From Bradyrhizobium cytisi (GTDB lineage: Bacteria > Pseudomonadota > Alphaproteobacteria > Rhizobiales > Xanthobacteraceae): DNA of 64,000 nucleotides. The stretch's first letter is position 1; each line of letters begins with the position of its first letter. The position numbers were made by a program, and so were the translations under genes. The DNA lies in contig NZ_VSSR01000047.1 of the NCBI RefSeq assembly GCF_008123515.1, positions 1 through 64,000 of the forward strand, given 5' to 3'. Positions 17,206-25,936 of the stretch are shown here, one piece after another. The notes below the pieces were generated by a model that saw nothing but the letters and a program-made list of their open reading frames with translations, was not told the DNA's origin and searched no databases.

Positions 17206-17634
17206 ATCAGCCGGCCTGTAAGCCGGGTTCTGTAGGGCACCGTCCGCTTGCGCAAACGATACGTGACGGCCATTCCTCTGGGACCATGTTTGCACATGGC
17301 CTCGAGCAACCTACCCGGACGGCGGGCCTGACATCGCCCCGCGGCGTTATCGCTTGCGCGAACGGCCCGCGACGCCGTCCCTATTCGGTTTTGCTCCCGG
17401 TGGGGTTTACCATGCCGGCTCCGTTGCCGGACCCGCGGTGCGCTCTTACCGCACCTTTTCACCCTTACCCGCCTGCGCAGCTTGCGCTGCGTCGGCGGGC
17501 GGTTCGTTCTCTGTGGCACTTTCCCTAGGGTTGCCCCCGCCGGACGTTATCCGGCACCGTATGTCAAGGGAGCCCGGACTTTCCTCCCCGGCGGCCTTTC
17601 GGCACTTGCCGGAGCGGCCGTCCGGCCGACTGAC
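17206..17634 (-). ncRNA. rnpB: RNase P RNA, bacterial type A
   Basis: The catalytic RNA of RNase P, which removes 5' leaders from tRNA precursors. On the minus strand the universally conserved 5' core GAGGAAAGTCCGGGCTCC (17586-17569) and the 3' core ACAGAACCCGGCTTAC are both present. The ends GTCAGTCGGCC and GGCCGGCTGAT pair as helix P1, which sets the limits to within a few bases. The length of about 429 nucleotides fits alphaproteobacteria. The short ORFs within it are not genes. Confidence 0.95.
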
Positions 17635-17717
17635 GGGGTACGCATGGGCCATTTGTGACGGTTCCGTCAAGCGGAGATCGCCGCGCACGCCGCAGCGTAA
17701 ATAATTTATCCTGAAGA

Positions 17718-17744
17718 TGTCGTGGGGTGTACGCCCGGTTCGAC
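17718..17744 (+). promoter_or_regulatory. ECF-type promoter candidate, first copy
   Basis: TGTCGT (17718-17723), a 17-base spacer and CGAC (17741-17744) followed by TGGATGTCGGC. The same boxes with the same spacing recur before the second YciI-like gene (18170-18196), although the spacers differ. The pattern fits what I recall of ECF42 target promoters (TGTCGA-type -35 box), so self-regulation is likely. Confidence 0.55.
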
Positions 17745-17783
17745 TGGATGTCGGCATTCCAGCCGAGCAACAGGAGTTAGGCG

Positions 17784-18134
17784 ATGCAGTATTTGCTGCT
17801 GATCTACCGAAACGAAGCTCAACAGAGCAAGATGGGCCCCGCTGACTACCAGAAACTGCTGGCGGAGTATTCCGCCTACACCCAGTCCATCGTTCAGAGC
17901 GGCAACTTCAAGGCTGGCGACGGGCTCCAGCCGACCTCGACTGCGACCACCGTTCGCGTTCGTGAGGGCAAGATCCTGGCGACCGATGGTCCCTTTGCCG
18001 AGACGCGCGAGCAGCTCGGCGGCTATTATCTGGTCGAGGCCAGGGATCTCGACGCCGCGATTGCAATGGCTGCGCGGATTCCCGGAGCCAGGGACGGGTC
18101 GATCGAGGTCAGGCCCGTCATGATCTACAAATGA
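17784..18134 (+). CDS. DGPF/YciI-related domain protein, first copy
   Basis: 116 residues, start preceded by CAGGAG. It begins MQYLLLIYRNE and carries the family motif DGPFAETREQLGGYY at about 71-85, ending 'S-I-E-V-R-P-V-M-I-Y'. These small dimeric alpha/beta barrel-like proteins are standard neighbours of ECF42 sigma factors and may modulate them or act as enzymes; the function is not known. It is a tandem duplicate of the gene at 18235. An eight-codon copy of the start of the sigma gene overlaps its stop. Confidence 0.9.
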   Translation: MQYLLLIYRNEAQQSKMGPADYQKLLAEYSAYTQSIVQSGNFKAGDGLQPTSTATTVRVREGKILATDGPFAETREQLGGYYLVEARDLDAAIAMAARIPGARDGSIEVRPVMIYK

Positions 18135-18157
18135 TCTCGTCCGCCGGCATCGAATAA
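18131..18157 (+). pseudogene. Eight-codon remnant of the sigma factor start
   Basis: After the first YciI-like gene, the frame ATG ATC TCG TCC GCC GGC ATC GAA TAA matches the opening of the sigma gene after the second copy (GTG ATC TCG TCC ACC GAC ATC GAC), with the same overlapping start/stop. It shows that the duplicated unit ran from the promoter through the YciI-like gene into the first codons of the sigma gene. Confidence 0.7.
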
Positions 18158-18169
18158 TTATCCCGAGGA

Positions 18170-18196
18170 TGTCGTTTGAAGTTGGCCCCGTTCGAC
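18170..18196 (+). promoter_or_regulatory. ECF-type promoter candidate, second copy
   Basis: TGTCGT (18170-18175), 17 bases, CGAC (18193-18196), then TGGATGTCGGC, as in the first copy 452 bases upstream. The spacers have diverged while both boxes are unchanged, which suggests selection on the boxes. Confidence 0.55.
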
Positions 18197-18234
18197 TGGA
18201 TGTCGGCGATCAAGCCGAACAACAGGAGTAAGCC

Positions 18235-18588
18235 ATGCAGTACCTGCTGCTGATCTACCGGAACGAACAGAAACTGATCAATATGGACGCGACCGAGCGT
18301 CAGAAAGTGTCGGCGGAGTACGGCGCCTACACCCAGTCCATCATCCAGAGCGGCCATTTCAAGGCCGGCGACGGGCTCCAGCCGAGCACGACGGCGACGA
18401 CCGTGCGCGTGCGCGAGGGCAAGACCCTGACGACTGACGGTCCGTTCGCAGAGACCCGCGAGCAGCTCGGCGGCTACTATCTGGTCGAGGCCAAGGATCT
18501 CGACACCGCCATTGCGCTGGCCGCGCGGATTCCCGAAGCCAGGGAAGGATCGATCGAGGTCAGGCCGGTCATGATCTACAACAAGTGA
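18235..18588 (+). CDS. DGPF/YciI-related domain protein, second copy
   Basis: 117 residues, close paralogue of the preceding gene, with the same start (MQYLLLIYRNE), the same DGPFAETREQLGGYY core and the same tail plus one extra Asn-Lys. CAGGAG precedes the start. Its TGA overlaps the GTG start of the sigma gene (GTGA), so the two are translationally coupled. The differences from copy one cluster at residues 12-30, which may mark divergent roles. Confidence 0.9.
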   Translation: MQYLLLIYRNEQKLINMDATERQKVSAEYGAYTQSIIQSGHFKAGDGLQPSTTATTVRVREGKTLTTDGPFAETREQLGGYYLVEAKDLDTAIALAARIPEAREGSIEVRPVMIYNK

Positions 18589-19820
18589 TCTCGTCCACCG
18601 ACATCGACAGGATCTTCCGCGACGAGGCGGGGCGGGCGCTGGCTACCCTGATCCGCCTCGTCGGCGATTTCGATCTGGCTGAGGACGCGCTCCAGGACGC
18701 CTTTGCGGTTGCCCTTGAGCGCTGGGCCGCGGGCGAGGCCCCTGACAATCCGCGCGCCTGGCTGGTCAATGTCGGCCGCAACAAGGCGATCGACCGCGTC
18801 CGGCGGCAGGCCGTCTTTCGCGGCAAGCAGCAGGCACTCGTGCACGAGCTCGAGCTCAACGCAGACACGCCAGCCGAACCGCCAGCGATGCTCGACGACG
18901 ACATGCTGCGGCTGATCTTCACCTGCTGCCATCCGGCGTTCGCCGCAGAAGTTCAGGTGGCGCTGACGCTGCGCACCGTCTGCGGGCTTTCGATGGCCCA
19001 GGTCGCTCGTGCCTTCCTCATCAGCGAGGAGGCGATGGCGCAGCGCCTCGTTCGCGCCAAGCAGAAGATTAGGCTCGCCGGCATTCCCTACGAAGTGCCG
19101 GAGCACGCCGCGCTGACGCCGCGGCTCAATGGCGTGCTCGCCGTGATCTATCTCGTCTTCACCGAAGGCTATGTCGCGACCTCCGGCGCGGATCTGATGC
19201 GGCCTGACCTTGCGGTCGAGGCGATCAGGCTCGGCCGCTTGCTCGACCGGCTCATGCCGGACCGCGCCGGGATCAAGGGACTGCTGGCGTTGATGCTGCT
19301 CCACGATGCGCGCCGTGCCGGTCGCGAGACCGCGGCCGGAGATATCGTTCTCCTGGAAGAGCAGGACCGCTCGCTCTGGGATCGCGCGCAGATCGAGGAA
19401 GGCCTGCGTCTCGTCGATGACGCGCTGCGCGTGCCGGGCCGGCCGCAGCCTTATGCGGTGCAGGCGGCGATCGCCGCGCTGCATGCCCGCGCACCGAGCT
19501 TTGAGGAGACCGATTGGCCGCAGATCGCCGGCCTCTATGAGGTGCTGCTGCGCATCAGCCCGTCTCCGGTGATCGAGCTCAACCATGCTGCCGCGGTCTC
19601 GATGGTCGACGGTCCGGCGCGCGCGCTCGATCTCGTCGACGCGATCACCGCGCGCGGCGGGCTGGACGGCTATGAGATGTTGCCGGCGGTACGTGCCGAT
19701 CTGTTGCGGCGGCTCGGCCGCAACGACCAAGCGCGCGAGGCCTACGCGGCCGCGGCGGAGGCGACGCAGCTCGATCCGTTGCGGCGGCTGTATGCGCGGC
19801 GGGTGCGGGAGATGGATTGA
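18585..19820 (+). CDS. ECF RNA polymerase sigma factor, ECF42-like
   Basis: 411 residues, GTG start. Sigma region 2 lies at about 5-75 ('D-F-D-L-A-E-D-A-L-Q-D-A-F' and 'N-P-R-A-W-L'), region 4 at about 115-165 ('L-R-T-V-C-G-L-S-M-A-Q-V-A-R-A-F'). A ~240-residue C-terminal extension follows, with 'V-F-T-E-G-Y' and helical repeats, as in ECF42 proteins. There is no anti-sigma gene; control in this group is thought to run through the C-terminal extension and the DGPF proteins encoded with it. It directs polymerase to promoters such as those at 17718 and 18170 (inferred). Confidence 0.9.
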   Translation: MISSTDIDRIFRDEAGRALATLIRLVGDFDLAEDALQDAFAVALERWAAGEAPDNPRAWLVNVGRNKAIDRVRRQAVFRGKQQALVHELELNADTPAEPPAMLDDDMLRLIFTCCHPAFAAEVQVALTLRTVCGLSMAQVARAFLISEEAMAQRLVRAKQKIRLAGIPYEVPEHAALTPRLNGVLAVIYLVFTEGYVATSGADLMRPDLAVEAIRLGRLLDRLMPDRAGIKGLLALMLLHDARRAGRETAAGDIVLLEEQDRSLWDRAQIEEGLRLVDDALRVPGRPQPYAVQAAIAALHARAPSFEETDWPQIAGLYEVLLRISPSPVIELNHAAAVSMVDGPARALDLVDAITARGGLDGYEMLPAVRADLLRRLGRNDQAREAYAAAAEATQLDPLRRLYARRVREMD

Positions 19821-19825
19821 GTTTC

Positions 19826-19912
19826 CGTCATGGCCGGGCTTGTCCCGGCCATCCACGTTCTTCGCGCGCGGAGACAAAGACGTGGATGCCCGGGACAAGC
19901 CCGGGCATGACG
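19826..19912. repeat. Dispersed palindromic element (CGTCATGGCCGGGC family)
   Basis: Arms CGTCATGGCCGGGCTTGTCC and its near inverse (GGACAAGCCCGGGCATGACG) enclose a variable middle. The element at 33074-33161 has almost identical arms and a different middle, so this is a mobile or recombining family. Confidence 0.8.
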
Positions 19913-19943
19913 GAGCAAGGGGTCACGTTCTCGAAGACGTCTG

Positions 19944-20807
19944 CTATTTCGACGCGACTGTCGCCCCATCCGCCGGCAGGCTCGCCAGCAGCGCCTGCAA
20001 CGTCGACAGGGTCGAATGATCGGCAACGCCATCCAGCCGCGCCGGGCGGAAGTGCCGCTGGAATGCTGTGATGACTTCCATCGTCGATGCGTCGTATTTG
20101 CCGGTCAGCGGCACGCCATAGCCGTAGCGCGCCAGCGCCTGCTGCAGGCTCAGCACCTCGTCGCTGATGGTGCCGAGCATCAGGCTTTCGCCGCGCACGA
20201 CCGGCGCCGGCGTCACCCAGTGACCGACGCCGGAATTGGCCAGCGAATGCCAGGGAAATTTTTCGCCGGGATCCTTCTTGCGCGCGGGCGCGACGTCGGA
20301 ATGACCGAGCACCCGTTGCGGCGCGACCTTGCGGCGGAGCATGATTCCGCGGCACAGCGCGATCACGGCGGCGATCTGGCGCAGCGGATATTCCGGATAG
20401 CCCCAATCATGGCCGCGATTGATGATCTCGATCCCGATCGAGCACGAATTGATGTCGTCCTCGCCCGCCCAGGACGAGACGCCGGCGTGCCAGGCGCGCC
20501 GCGCTTCGGGTACGCATTGCACAATGCGACCGTCTTCGAGCACGACGTAATGGGCCGACACCTCGGTGCCGGCCGTGCACAGCCGCGCCAGCGCGCCCTC
20601 GACGTCGGGCATGCCGGTGTAGTGCAGCACGATCATGTCGGGCTGCCGCCCCTTGGTGCGCTCGCCATGATTGGGCGAAGGGATGATGTCGGAAACGATC
20701 GACGAATCCGGCTCGAACGTCCGCATGTTCGCCGCGGCCTTGGGAACCGGAAGAACGCGCTGACGCTTCGAATCAGTTCCAGACGGCGTTGACGGACCGG
20801 ACGACAT
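19944..20807 (-). CDS. N-acetylmuramoyl-L-alanine amidase (amidase_2 with peptidoglycan-binding domain)
   Basis: 287 residues. Amidase_2 domain at about 40-185 with the zinc ligands His62 (VLHYTG), His169 (VLGHSD) and Asp179, and the catalytic Glu127 (GIEIIN). The C-terminal 70 residues form a three-helix peptidoglycan-binding domain ('L-Q-Q-A-L-A-R-Y-G-Y-G-V-P-L-T-G-K-Y-D'). This is the AmiD layout, cleaving the bond between MurNAc and L-Ala in cell wall fragments. No clear signal peptide is seen, so it may act in the cytosol on recycled anhydro-muropeptides, like AmpD, or the true start may differ. It is divergent from the dcw cluster. Confidence 0.85.
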   Translation of the reverse strand: MSSGPSTPSGTDSKRQRVLPVPKAAANMRTFEPDSSIVSDIIPSPNHGERTKGRQPDMIVLHYTGMPDVEGALARLCTAGTEVSAHYVVLEDGRIVQCVPEARRAWHAGVSSWAGEDDINSCSIGIEIINRGHDWGYPEYPLRQIAAVIALCRGIMLRRKVAPQRVLGHSDVAPARKKDPGEKFPWHSLANSGVGHWVTPAPVVRGESLMLGTISDEVLSLQQALARYGYGVPLTGKYDASTMEVITAFQRHFRPARLDGVADHSTLSTLQALLASLPADGATVASK

Positions 20808-21260
20808 AGACAGCTCAAGTCGGATAGGAGAGTGGGCCAGCCCTTCTCTTTACTATTTCTTTACTGTCCGGTCCGCGCAATCGCGCGGTGCGGTTAACGG
20901 CTGCATTTCGGGTGGGTGTGTGGATAGGGCATCACCGCCCAGCCACCTTTTCGACTTGTAACCAGCCGATCAACGTTTTCTTAACGCTAAGGGCCGTTAC
21001 TGAGGGGTGAAGAGCCGACCCGCGTCCGGAGGCGGCCAAAAGCGTTTTTGGCTCGAAATCCCATGGCTGCCCGACATAATCCGCTGGGAACACCGGGTCT
21101 GCCGCCTGGGACGACCGGGCTCGGCGCGCATGCTGGCAAGCATGCTGGAGAGGGTTTGGGTCGTGGAACCGCCGCGACGCGGAGTTATTCGAGGCGTGAT
21201 GGGCTGCTTCGCCCCCGATTTCATTTGGCCGTTCGCCTGCGCACCCGGCAGGCGCGACGC
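20808..21260. other. Intergenic region upstream of the dcw cluster, without mraZ
   Basis: This 453-base stretch separates the amidase from rsmH. No mraZ gene, normally first in the cluster, is present. A frame in phase with rsmH stays open from 21048, encoding a Gly/Arg-rich stretch that could be an N-terminal extension. The AT-richer part (20930-20995, with CGTTTTCTTAACGCTAAGG) is the probable promoter zone. Confidence 0.5.
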
Positions 21261-22250
21261 ATGAGCGCCGCGCCGCACATTCCCGTGCTTGGCCGCGAGG
21301 CGATCGAGCATCTCGCGCCGCGCGAGGGCGGCATCTATGTCGATGCCACCTTCGGGGCCGGTGGCTACAGCCGCGCCATCCTGGATATTGCGGGAACTCG
21401 TGTCATCGCGATCGACCGCGACCAAACGGCGATCGCCGGCGGCGCGGAGCTGGTTGAGCGCGCCGCGGGCCGGCTGACGCTGGTCGAGGACCGCTTCTCG
21501 AATCTCGCCGAGGTGTGCGCGGCGCAGGATGTCGACGCGGTCGACGGTGTCGTGATGGATGTCGGGGTGTCCTCGATGCAGCTCGACCAGGCCGGTCGCG
21601 GCTTCTCGTTCCGCCTCGACGGTCCGCTCGACATGCGGATGGGGCAGGTCGGACCAACGGCGGCCGACGTCGTCGCGCGCGCCTCGGAAAGCGATCTCGC
21701 CGACATCATCTATCTCTTCGGCGAGGAGCGGCATTCGCGCCGTGTCGCCCGCGCCATCGTGGCTGATCGGCAGGAGACGCCGTTCACCACGACGCGCGCG
21801 CTCGCCGATCTCGTCGGCCGGGTGGTGCGCTCGAAGCCCGGTGACATTCACCCGGCAACGCGGACATTCCAGGCGCTGCGCATCTTCGTTAACGAGGAGC
21901 TCGAGGAGCTCCAGACCGCGCTCGCGGCGGCCGAGCGCGTGCTCAAGCCCGGCGGCCGTCTGGTCGTGGTCTCGTTCCATTCGCTGGAAGACCGCATCGT
22001 CAAGAATTTCCTTAGCCTGCGCTCCAAGACCGGCGGCGGCTCGCGCCATCTGCCGGAAGTGGCGCAAGGCGCACCGAGCTTCCGGCTTTTGACGCGGCGG
22101 CCCGTGGTCGCCGGCGAGGCGGAAGTTGCGCATAATCCGCGTGCCCGTTCCGCAAAGCTGCGCGCCGCCGAGCGCACCGCGGCGCCGGCGCATGACGATG
22201 CCGAGCCATCGTCCTGGCCCAAACTCTCCGACGTGATGAGGGGCGGCTAG
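21261..22250 (+). CDS. rsmH: 16S rRNA (cytosine1402-N4)-methyltransferase
   Basis: 329 residues from the ATG at 21261. It begins HIPVLGREAIEHL, has the S-adenosylmethionine site DATFGAGGYS, the substrate-binding insert with 'M-D-V-G-V-S-S-M-Q-L-D', and the closing 'V-S-F-H-S-L-E-D-R-I-V-K' strand of the RsmH family. It methylates C1402 of 16S rRNA in the decoding centre. It heads the dcw cluster, three bases before ftsL. The ribosome site is weak and a 71-codon in-frame extension is open upstream, so the start is less sure than the identity. Confidence 0.95.
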   Translation: MSAAPHIPVLGREAIEHLAPREGGIYVDATFGAGGYSRAILDIAGTRVIAIDRDQTAIAGGAELVERAAGRLTLVEDRFSNLAEVCAAQDVDAVDGVVMDVGVSSMQLDQAGRGFSFRLDGPLDMRMGQVGPTAADVVARASESDLADIIYLFGEERHSRRVARAIVADRQETPFTTTRALADLVGRVVRSKPGDIHPATRTFQALRIFVNEELEELQTALAAAERVLKPGGRLVVVSFHSLEDRIVKNFLSLRSKTGGGSRHLPEVAQGAPSFRLLTRRPVVAGEAEVAHNPRARSAKLRAAERTAAPAHDDAEPSSWPKLSDVMRGG

Positions 22251-22253
22251 CAC

Positions 22254-22646
22254 ATGCGCTTCATCCACCTTCTCGTCATCGGCGCGCTGATCTTCGCGGC
22301 CGCCTATGTCTACCGGATCAAGATGGATTCCACCGCCCGCACCGAGAAGGTGCTGCGGCTGCACGCGGAGATCCGCGAGCAGCGCGACGCGATCGCGCAA
22401 CTGCGCTCCGAATGGGCCAGGCTCGATGCTCCGCTGCGCCTGCAGGGCCTCTCCGAGCGGCATCTGCCGCTCAAGCCCGTCAACGGCACGCAATATGATG
22501 CACTGAAGAACCTGCCGGACCGTCCAGCGCGGATGTTCAGGCCGGGCGAGCCTGATCCGATCGGAGCCATGCTCAATACCATCGAAGCTGCGAGCGATCC
22601 CGATACGGTGACGGGCTCCGTGCCTCACCCCGAGGACAAGCAATGA
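22254..22646 (+). CDS. ftsL: Cell division protein FtsL
   Basis: 130 residues: a short cytoplasmic tip, one membrane segment (about 4-20) and a helical coiled-coil stretch (about 25-65, 'E-I-R-E-Q-R-D-A-I-A-Q-L') followed by a Pro-rich tail. FtsL joins FtsB and FtsQ in the periplasm and activates FtsWI. Identity rests on size, layout and position between rsmH and ftsI, as the sequence itself is poorly conserved. Its stop overlaps the ftsI start by four bases. Confidence 0.88.
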   Translation: MRFIHLLVIGALIFAAAYVYRIKMDSTARTEKVLRLHAEIREQRDAIAQLRSEWARLDAPLRLQGLSERHLPLKPVNGTQYDALKNLPDRPARMFRPGEPDPIGAMLNTIEAASDPDTVTGSVPHPEDKQ

Positions 22647-24394
22647 GCGCTGTTCCGGCCAAATCCACCGAGCGGCCAGCTGAGCCGTGGCGGCAGCGTC
22701 TGATCCGCAGCCTGCTCTACGGGCGCAATGTCGATCGCGCCGCGAAGGCGCGCGCGCGCGTCGGCCTCGCAATGCTCGCCTTTGCCCTGGTCTATGCCCT
22801 GATCGGCAGCCGGCTCGTGATGTTCGCGATCGGTGCCGACGCTCACAGTGCGCGTCGTGCCGCCTCGCAGGAAGTGGTTGCGACCGCGCGGCCCGACATC
22901 GTCGACCGCAACGGCGCGATCCTGGCGACCGACGTCAAGGCGGCCAGCCTGTTCGGCGAGCCGCGCCGCATCATCGACAAGGACGAGGCGATCGAGCTTC
23001 TGACCGCGACGGTGCCCGACCTAGATGAGGCCGAAGTGCGCGAGCGCCTGTCGTCGCGGAAAGGCTTCGTCTGGCTCAAGCGCGAGATCACGCCGAAGCA
23101 GCAGCAGGACATCCACAAGCTCGGCCTTCCCGGCATCGGCTTCCTGCGCGAGAACAAGCGCGTCTATCCGACCGGCAACGAGGTCGCCCACGTCATTGGT
23201 CTGGTCAACATCGACAACCAGGGCATCGCGGGCATGGAGAAGTGGCTCGACAATCAAGGGCTCGCCGATCTCCACCGCGCGGGCTTTGCCACCGACCGGC
23301 TGCAAAAGCCGATCGAGCTGTCGGTCGATTTGCGCGTCGAGCACGCGCTGCGCGACGAGCTTCAGAAGGCGAAGGAGAAATTCCACGCCAAGGCGGCTTC
23401 CGGCATCATCTCCAACGTCAAGACCGGCGAGATCGTGGCCATGGTCTCGCTGCCGGACTTCGATCCCAACAATCCGAAGGAAGCGCACGACCCAGACCGC
23501 ATCAACCGCCTGACCACCGGCGTCTACGAAATGGGCTCGACCTTCAAGGCCTTCACGCTGGCGATGGCGCTCGACTCCGGCAAGATCAACCTGAACTCGT
23601 CGTGGGACGCACGTGGAAACCTGCACTACGGCAAGTTCACCATCCATGACAGTCACAACCTGGGACGTTTCATCAATACGAAGGAAGTGTTCACCTACTC
23701 GTCCAATATCGGCGCCGCGCGGATCGCGCTCAACCAGGGTGTCGAGGCGCACAAGGCGTTCCTGGCCAAGATGGGACAATTGACGCGGCTGCGCACCGAG
23801 TTGCCGGAGAGTGCGGCTCCGCTGGTGCCGCGCCACTGGGGTGAGCTGAACACTGTCACCATCGCGTTCGGTCAGGGCCTGTCGGTAGCGCCGCTCCAAG
23901 CGGTGATGGGCATCAACGCCCTGATGAACGGCGGCTATTTGATTCCGCCGACATTCATGAAACGCAGCGAAGACGAAGCGCGGGCGATGGCCAAGCGCGT
24001 GATCAAGCAGGAGACCAGTGACAAGATGCGGTATCTGATGCGGCTCAATGCCGAAATCGGTACCGCCAAGAACGCCGACGTGAAGGGCTATTACGTCGGC
24101 GGCAAGACCGGCACTTCCGAGAAGGTCATCAATGGCCGCTACGCCAAGAAGCGGGTGCTCAACTCCTTCACCGCGATCATGCCGTCCGACGATCCGAAAT
24201 ATCAGATTCTCGTCATGCTGGACGAGCCGCAGGCGTTGCCTGAAACGCATGGTTTCATCACCTCGGGCTTTAACGCGGTGCCCACGGGCGGCAAGGTGAT
24301 CGAGCGGATCGCGCCGCTCCTGGGGGTCGAACCTCGGTTCGATTTGCCGCCGTCCGACCGCCTTATTCTTGCGGCATCCAGGGCAACCCAGTAA
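22643..24394 (+). CDS. ftsI: Septal peptidoglycan transpeptidase PBP3
   Basis: 583 residues. Cytoplasmic tail with one membrane helix (about 45-65), a PBP dimer domain, then the transpeptidase with all three active-site motifs: Ser299-x-x-Lys302 (GSTFK), Ser353-Ser-Asn355 (YSSN) and Lys488-Thr-Gly490 (GGKTGTS). It crosslinks septal peptidoglycan as the partner of FtsW and is the target of some beta-lactams. Start overlaps the ftsL stop (ATGA). Confidence 0.97.
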   Translation: MSAVPAKSTERPAEPWRQRLIRSLLYGRNVDRAAKARARVGLAMLAFALVYALIGSRLVMFAIGADAHSARRAASQEVVATARPDIVDRNGAILATDVKAASLFGEPRRIIDKDEAIELLTATVPDLDEAEVRERLSSRKGFVWLKREITPKQQQDIHKLGLPGIGFLRENKRVYPTGNEVAHVIGLVNIDNQGIAGMEKWLDNQGLADLHRAGFATDRLQKPIELSVDLRVEHALRDELQKAKEKFHAKAASGIISNVKTGEIVAMVSLPDFDPNNPKEAHDPDRINRLTTGVYEMGSTFKAFTLAMALDSGKINLNSSWDARGNLHYGKFTIHDSHNLGRFINTKEVFTYSSNIGAARIALNQGVEAHKAFLAKMGQLTRLRTELPESAAPLVPRHWGELNTVTIAFGQGLSVAPLQAVMGINALMNGGYLIPPTFMKRSEDEARAMAKRVIKQETSDKMRYLMRLNAEIGTAKNADVKGYYVGGKTGTSEKVINGRYAKKRVLNSFTAIMPSDDPKYQILVMLDEPQALPETHGFITSGFNAVPTGGKVIERIAPLLGVEPRFDLPPSDRLILAASRATQ

Positions 24395-24472
24395 TCAACG
24401 GGGTGGGCCACTGCCGCTGCTGAGTCGGGATTTTCCCGAAGATTCGGCTTTCCGGCACGGCATGTCGACTGG

Positions 24473-25936
24473 ATGACCATGAAGCTGCGCGATCTTCTTG
24501 GCAATGATGCCGCAATCGAGCCCGCTGTCGCGGCGCGCGAGGTGATGGGGCTCGCGCTCGACAGTCGTGTAGTGAAACCCGGCGATCTCTTCTTCGCGCT
24601 CGCAGGCAGCAAGACCGACGGCGCGCGCTTCGTCGACGCTGCCATAGCCGCAGGCGCGGCGGCGATCGTCGGCGACCATGCGCCGGCCCCCTGCAAGGTG
24701 CCGTTCATCGCAACCGCCAATCCGCGCCGCGCGCTGGCGCTGGCCGCGGCAAAATTCTTCCCCACGCAGCCTGCGACCATCGCGGCGGTGACCGGAACCA
24801 GCGGCAAGACTTCGGTTGCCGCGTTCACGCGCCAGATCTGGGAGCGGCTTGGCCATGCCTCGGCCAGCATCGGCACCATCGGCCTCGTCTCGCCGAAACG
24901 CACGGTTTACGGTTCGCTGACGACGCCCGATCCGATCGCGCTGCATCGGCAGCTCGATGAGATCGCGCGCGAGGGCGTGACGCATCTCGCCTTCGAAGCA
25001 TCGTCACACGGGCTCGATCAATATCGCCTCGACGGCGTGCGGGTCTCCGCCGCAGGCTTCACCAATCTCTCGCGCGACCACATGGATTATCATCCGACCG
25101 TGGCGCATTATCTCGCAGCAAAACTCCGGCTGTTTCGCGAGCTCGTGCCGCCCGGTGGCGCCGCGGTGATCTCGGCCGATCATGAATGCTCGGCGGAAGC
25201 GATCGACGCCGCGAGGACGCGCGGTCTGCGCGTGATGGCGGTGGGCCGCAACGGCGACGGGGCAGGTGAGGGCATTCGCCTCGTCAATGCCGAGGTCTCA
25301 GGCTTCTCGCAAGAGCTTTCGCTCGTACATCGCGACAGGGCCTATGCCGTCCGGCTGCCGCTGGTCGGCGAATTCCAGATCGAGAACGCGCTGGTCTCGG
25401 CCGGTCTGGCCATCGGCACAGGCAGCGATGTGGCCAGTGTCTTTGCGAGCCTCGAACATCTCGAAGGCGCCAAGGGCCGGCTCGAACGCGTCGGCGAACG
25501 CAACGGCGCGCCGATCTTCGTCGACTACGCGCACAAGCCCGATGCGCTGGCGAAGGCGTTGCAGGCGCTGCGTCCCTACGCCAGGCGCAGGCTGATCGTC
25601 GTGTTCGGCGCCGGCGGCGATCGCGACGCCGGCAAGCGTCCGATCATGGGCGAGATCGCGGCCGAGAATGCCGATCGCGTCATCATCACCGACGACAATC
25701 CGCGCAGCGAGAAACCGGAAGCCATTCGCGCCGCGATCCTCGCCACCGCAAAGGGCGCGCGCGAAATCGGCGACCGCGCGGCCGCGATCCGCGCTGCGAT
25801 CGAGGAACTGGAAGACGGCGATGCACTGCTGGTCGCCGGCAAGGGCCACGAGACCGGGCAGATCGTCGGCGGCGAGGTCCTGCCGTTCAGCGATCACGAG
25901 GCGGTTGCCGCCGCACTAGCATCGAGGGTGGCATGA
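24473..25936 (+). CDS. murE: UDP-MurNAc-tripeptide ligase, meso-diaminopimelate adding
   Basis: 487 residues. ATP-binding loop GTSGKTS with Lys112, and the meso-DAP selection motif Asp408-Asn-Pro-Arg411 (DDNPR), so it adds meso-diaminopimelate rather than lysine to UDP-MurNAc-L-Ala-D-Glu. Three-domain Mur ligase architecture. The ATG at 24473 is used; a second ATG lies two codons on. Its stop overlaps the murF start. Confidence 0.97.
   Translation: MTMKLRDLLGNDAAIEPAVAAREVMGLALDSRVVKPGDLFFALAGSKTDGARFVDAAIAAGAAAIVGDHAPAPCKVPFIATANPRRALALAAAKFFPTQPATIAAVTGTSGKTSVAAFTRQIWERLGHASASIGTIGLVSPKRTVYGSLTTPDPIALHRQLDEIAREGVTHLAFEASSHGLDQYRLDGVRVSAAGFTNLSRDHMDYHPTVAHYLAAKLRLFRELVPPGGAAVISADHECSAEAIDAARTRGLRVMAVGRNGDGAGEGIRLVNAEVSGFSQELSLVHRDRAYAVRLPLVGEFQIENALVSAGLAIGTGSDVASVFASLEHLEGAKGRLERVGERNGAPIFVDYAHKPDALAKALQALRPYARRRLIVVFGAGGDRDAGKRPIMGEIAAENADRVIITDDNPRSEKPEAIRAAILATAKGAREIGDRAAAIRAAIEELEDGDALLVAGKGHETGQIVGGEVLPFSDHEAVAAALASRVA

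Noticed and set aside
17286..17757. Several short open frames on both strands in 17.2-17.76 kb
   Set aside because: They overlap the RNase P RNA, whose conserved cores and terminator explain the sequence.
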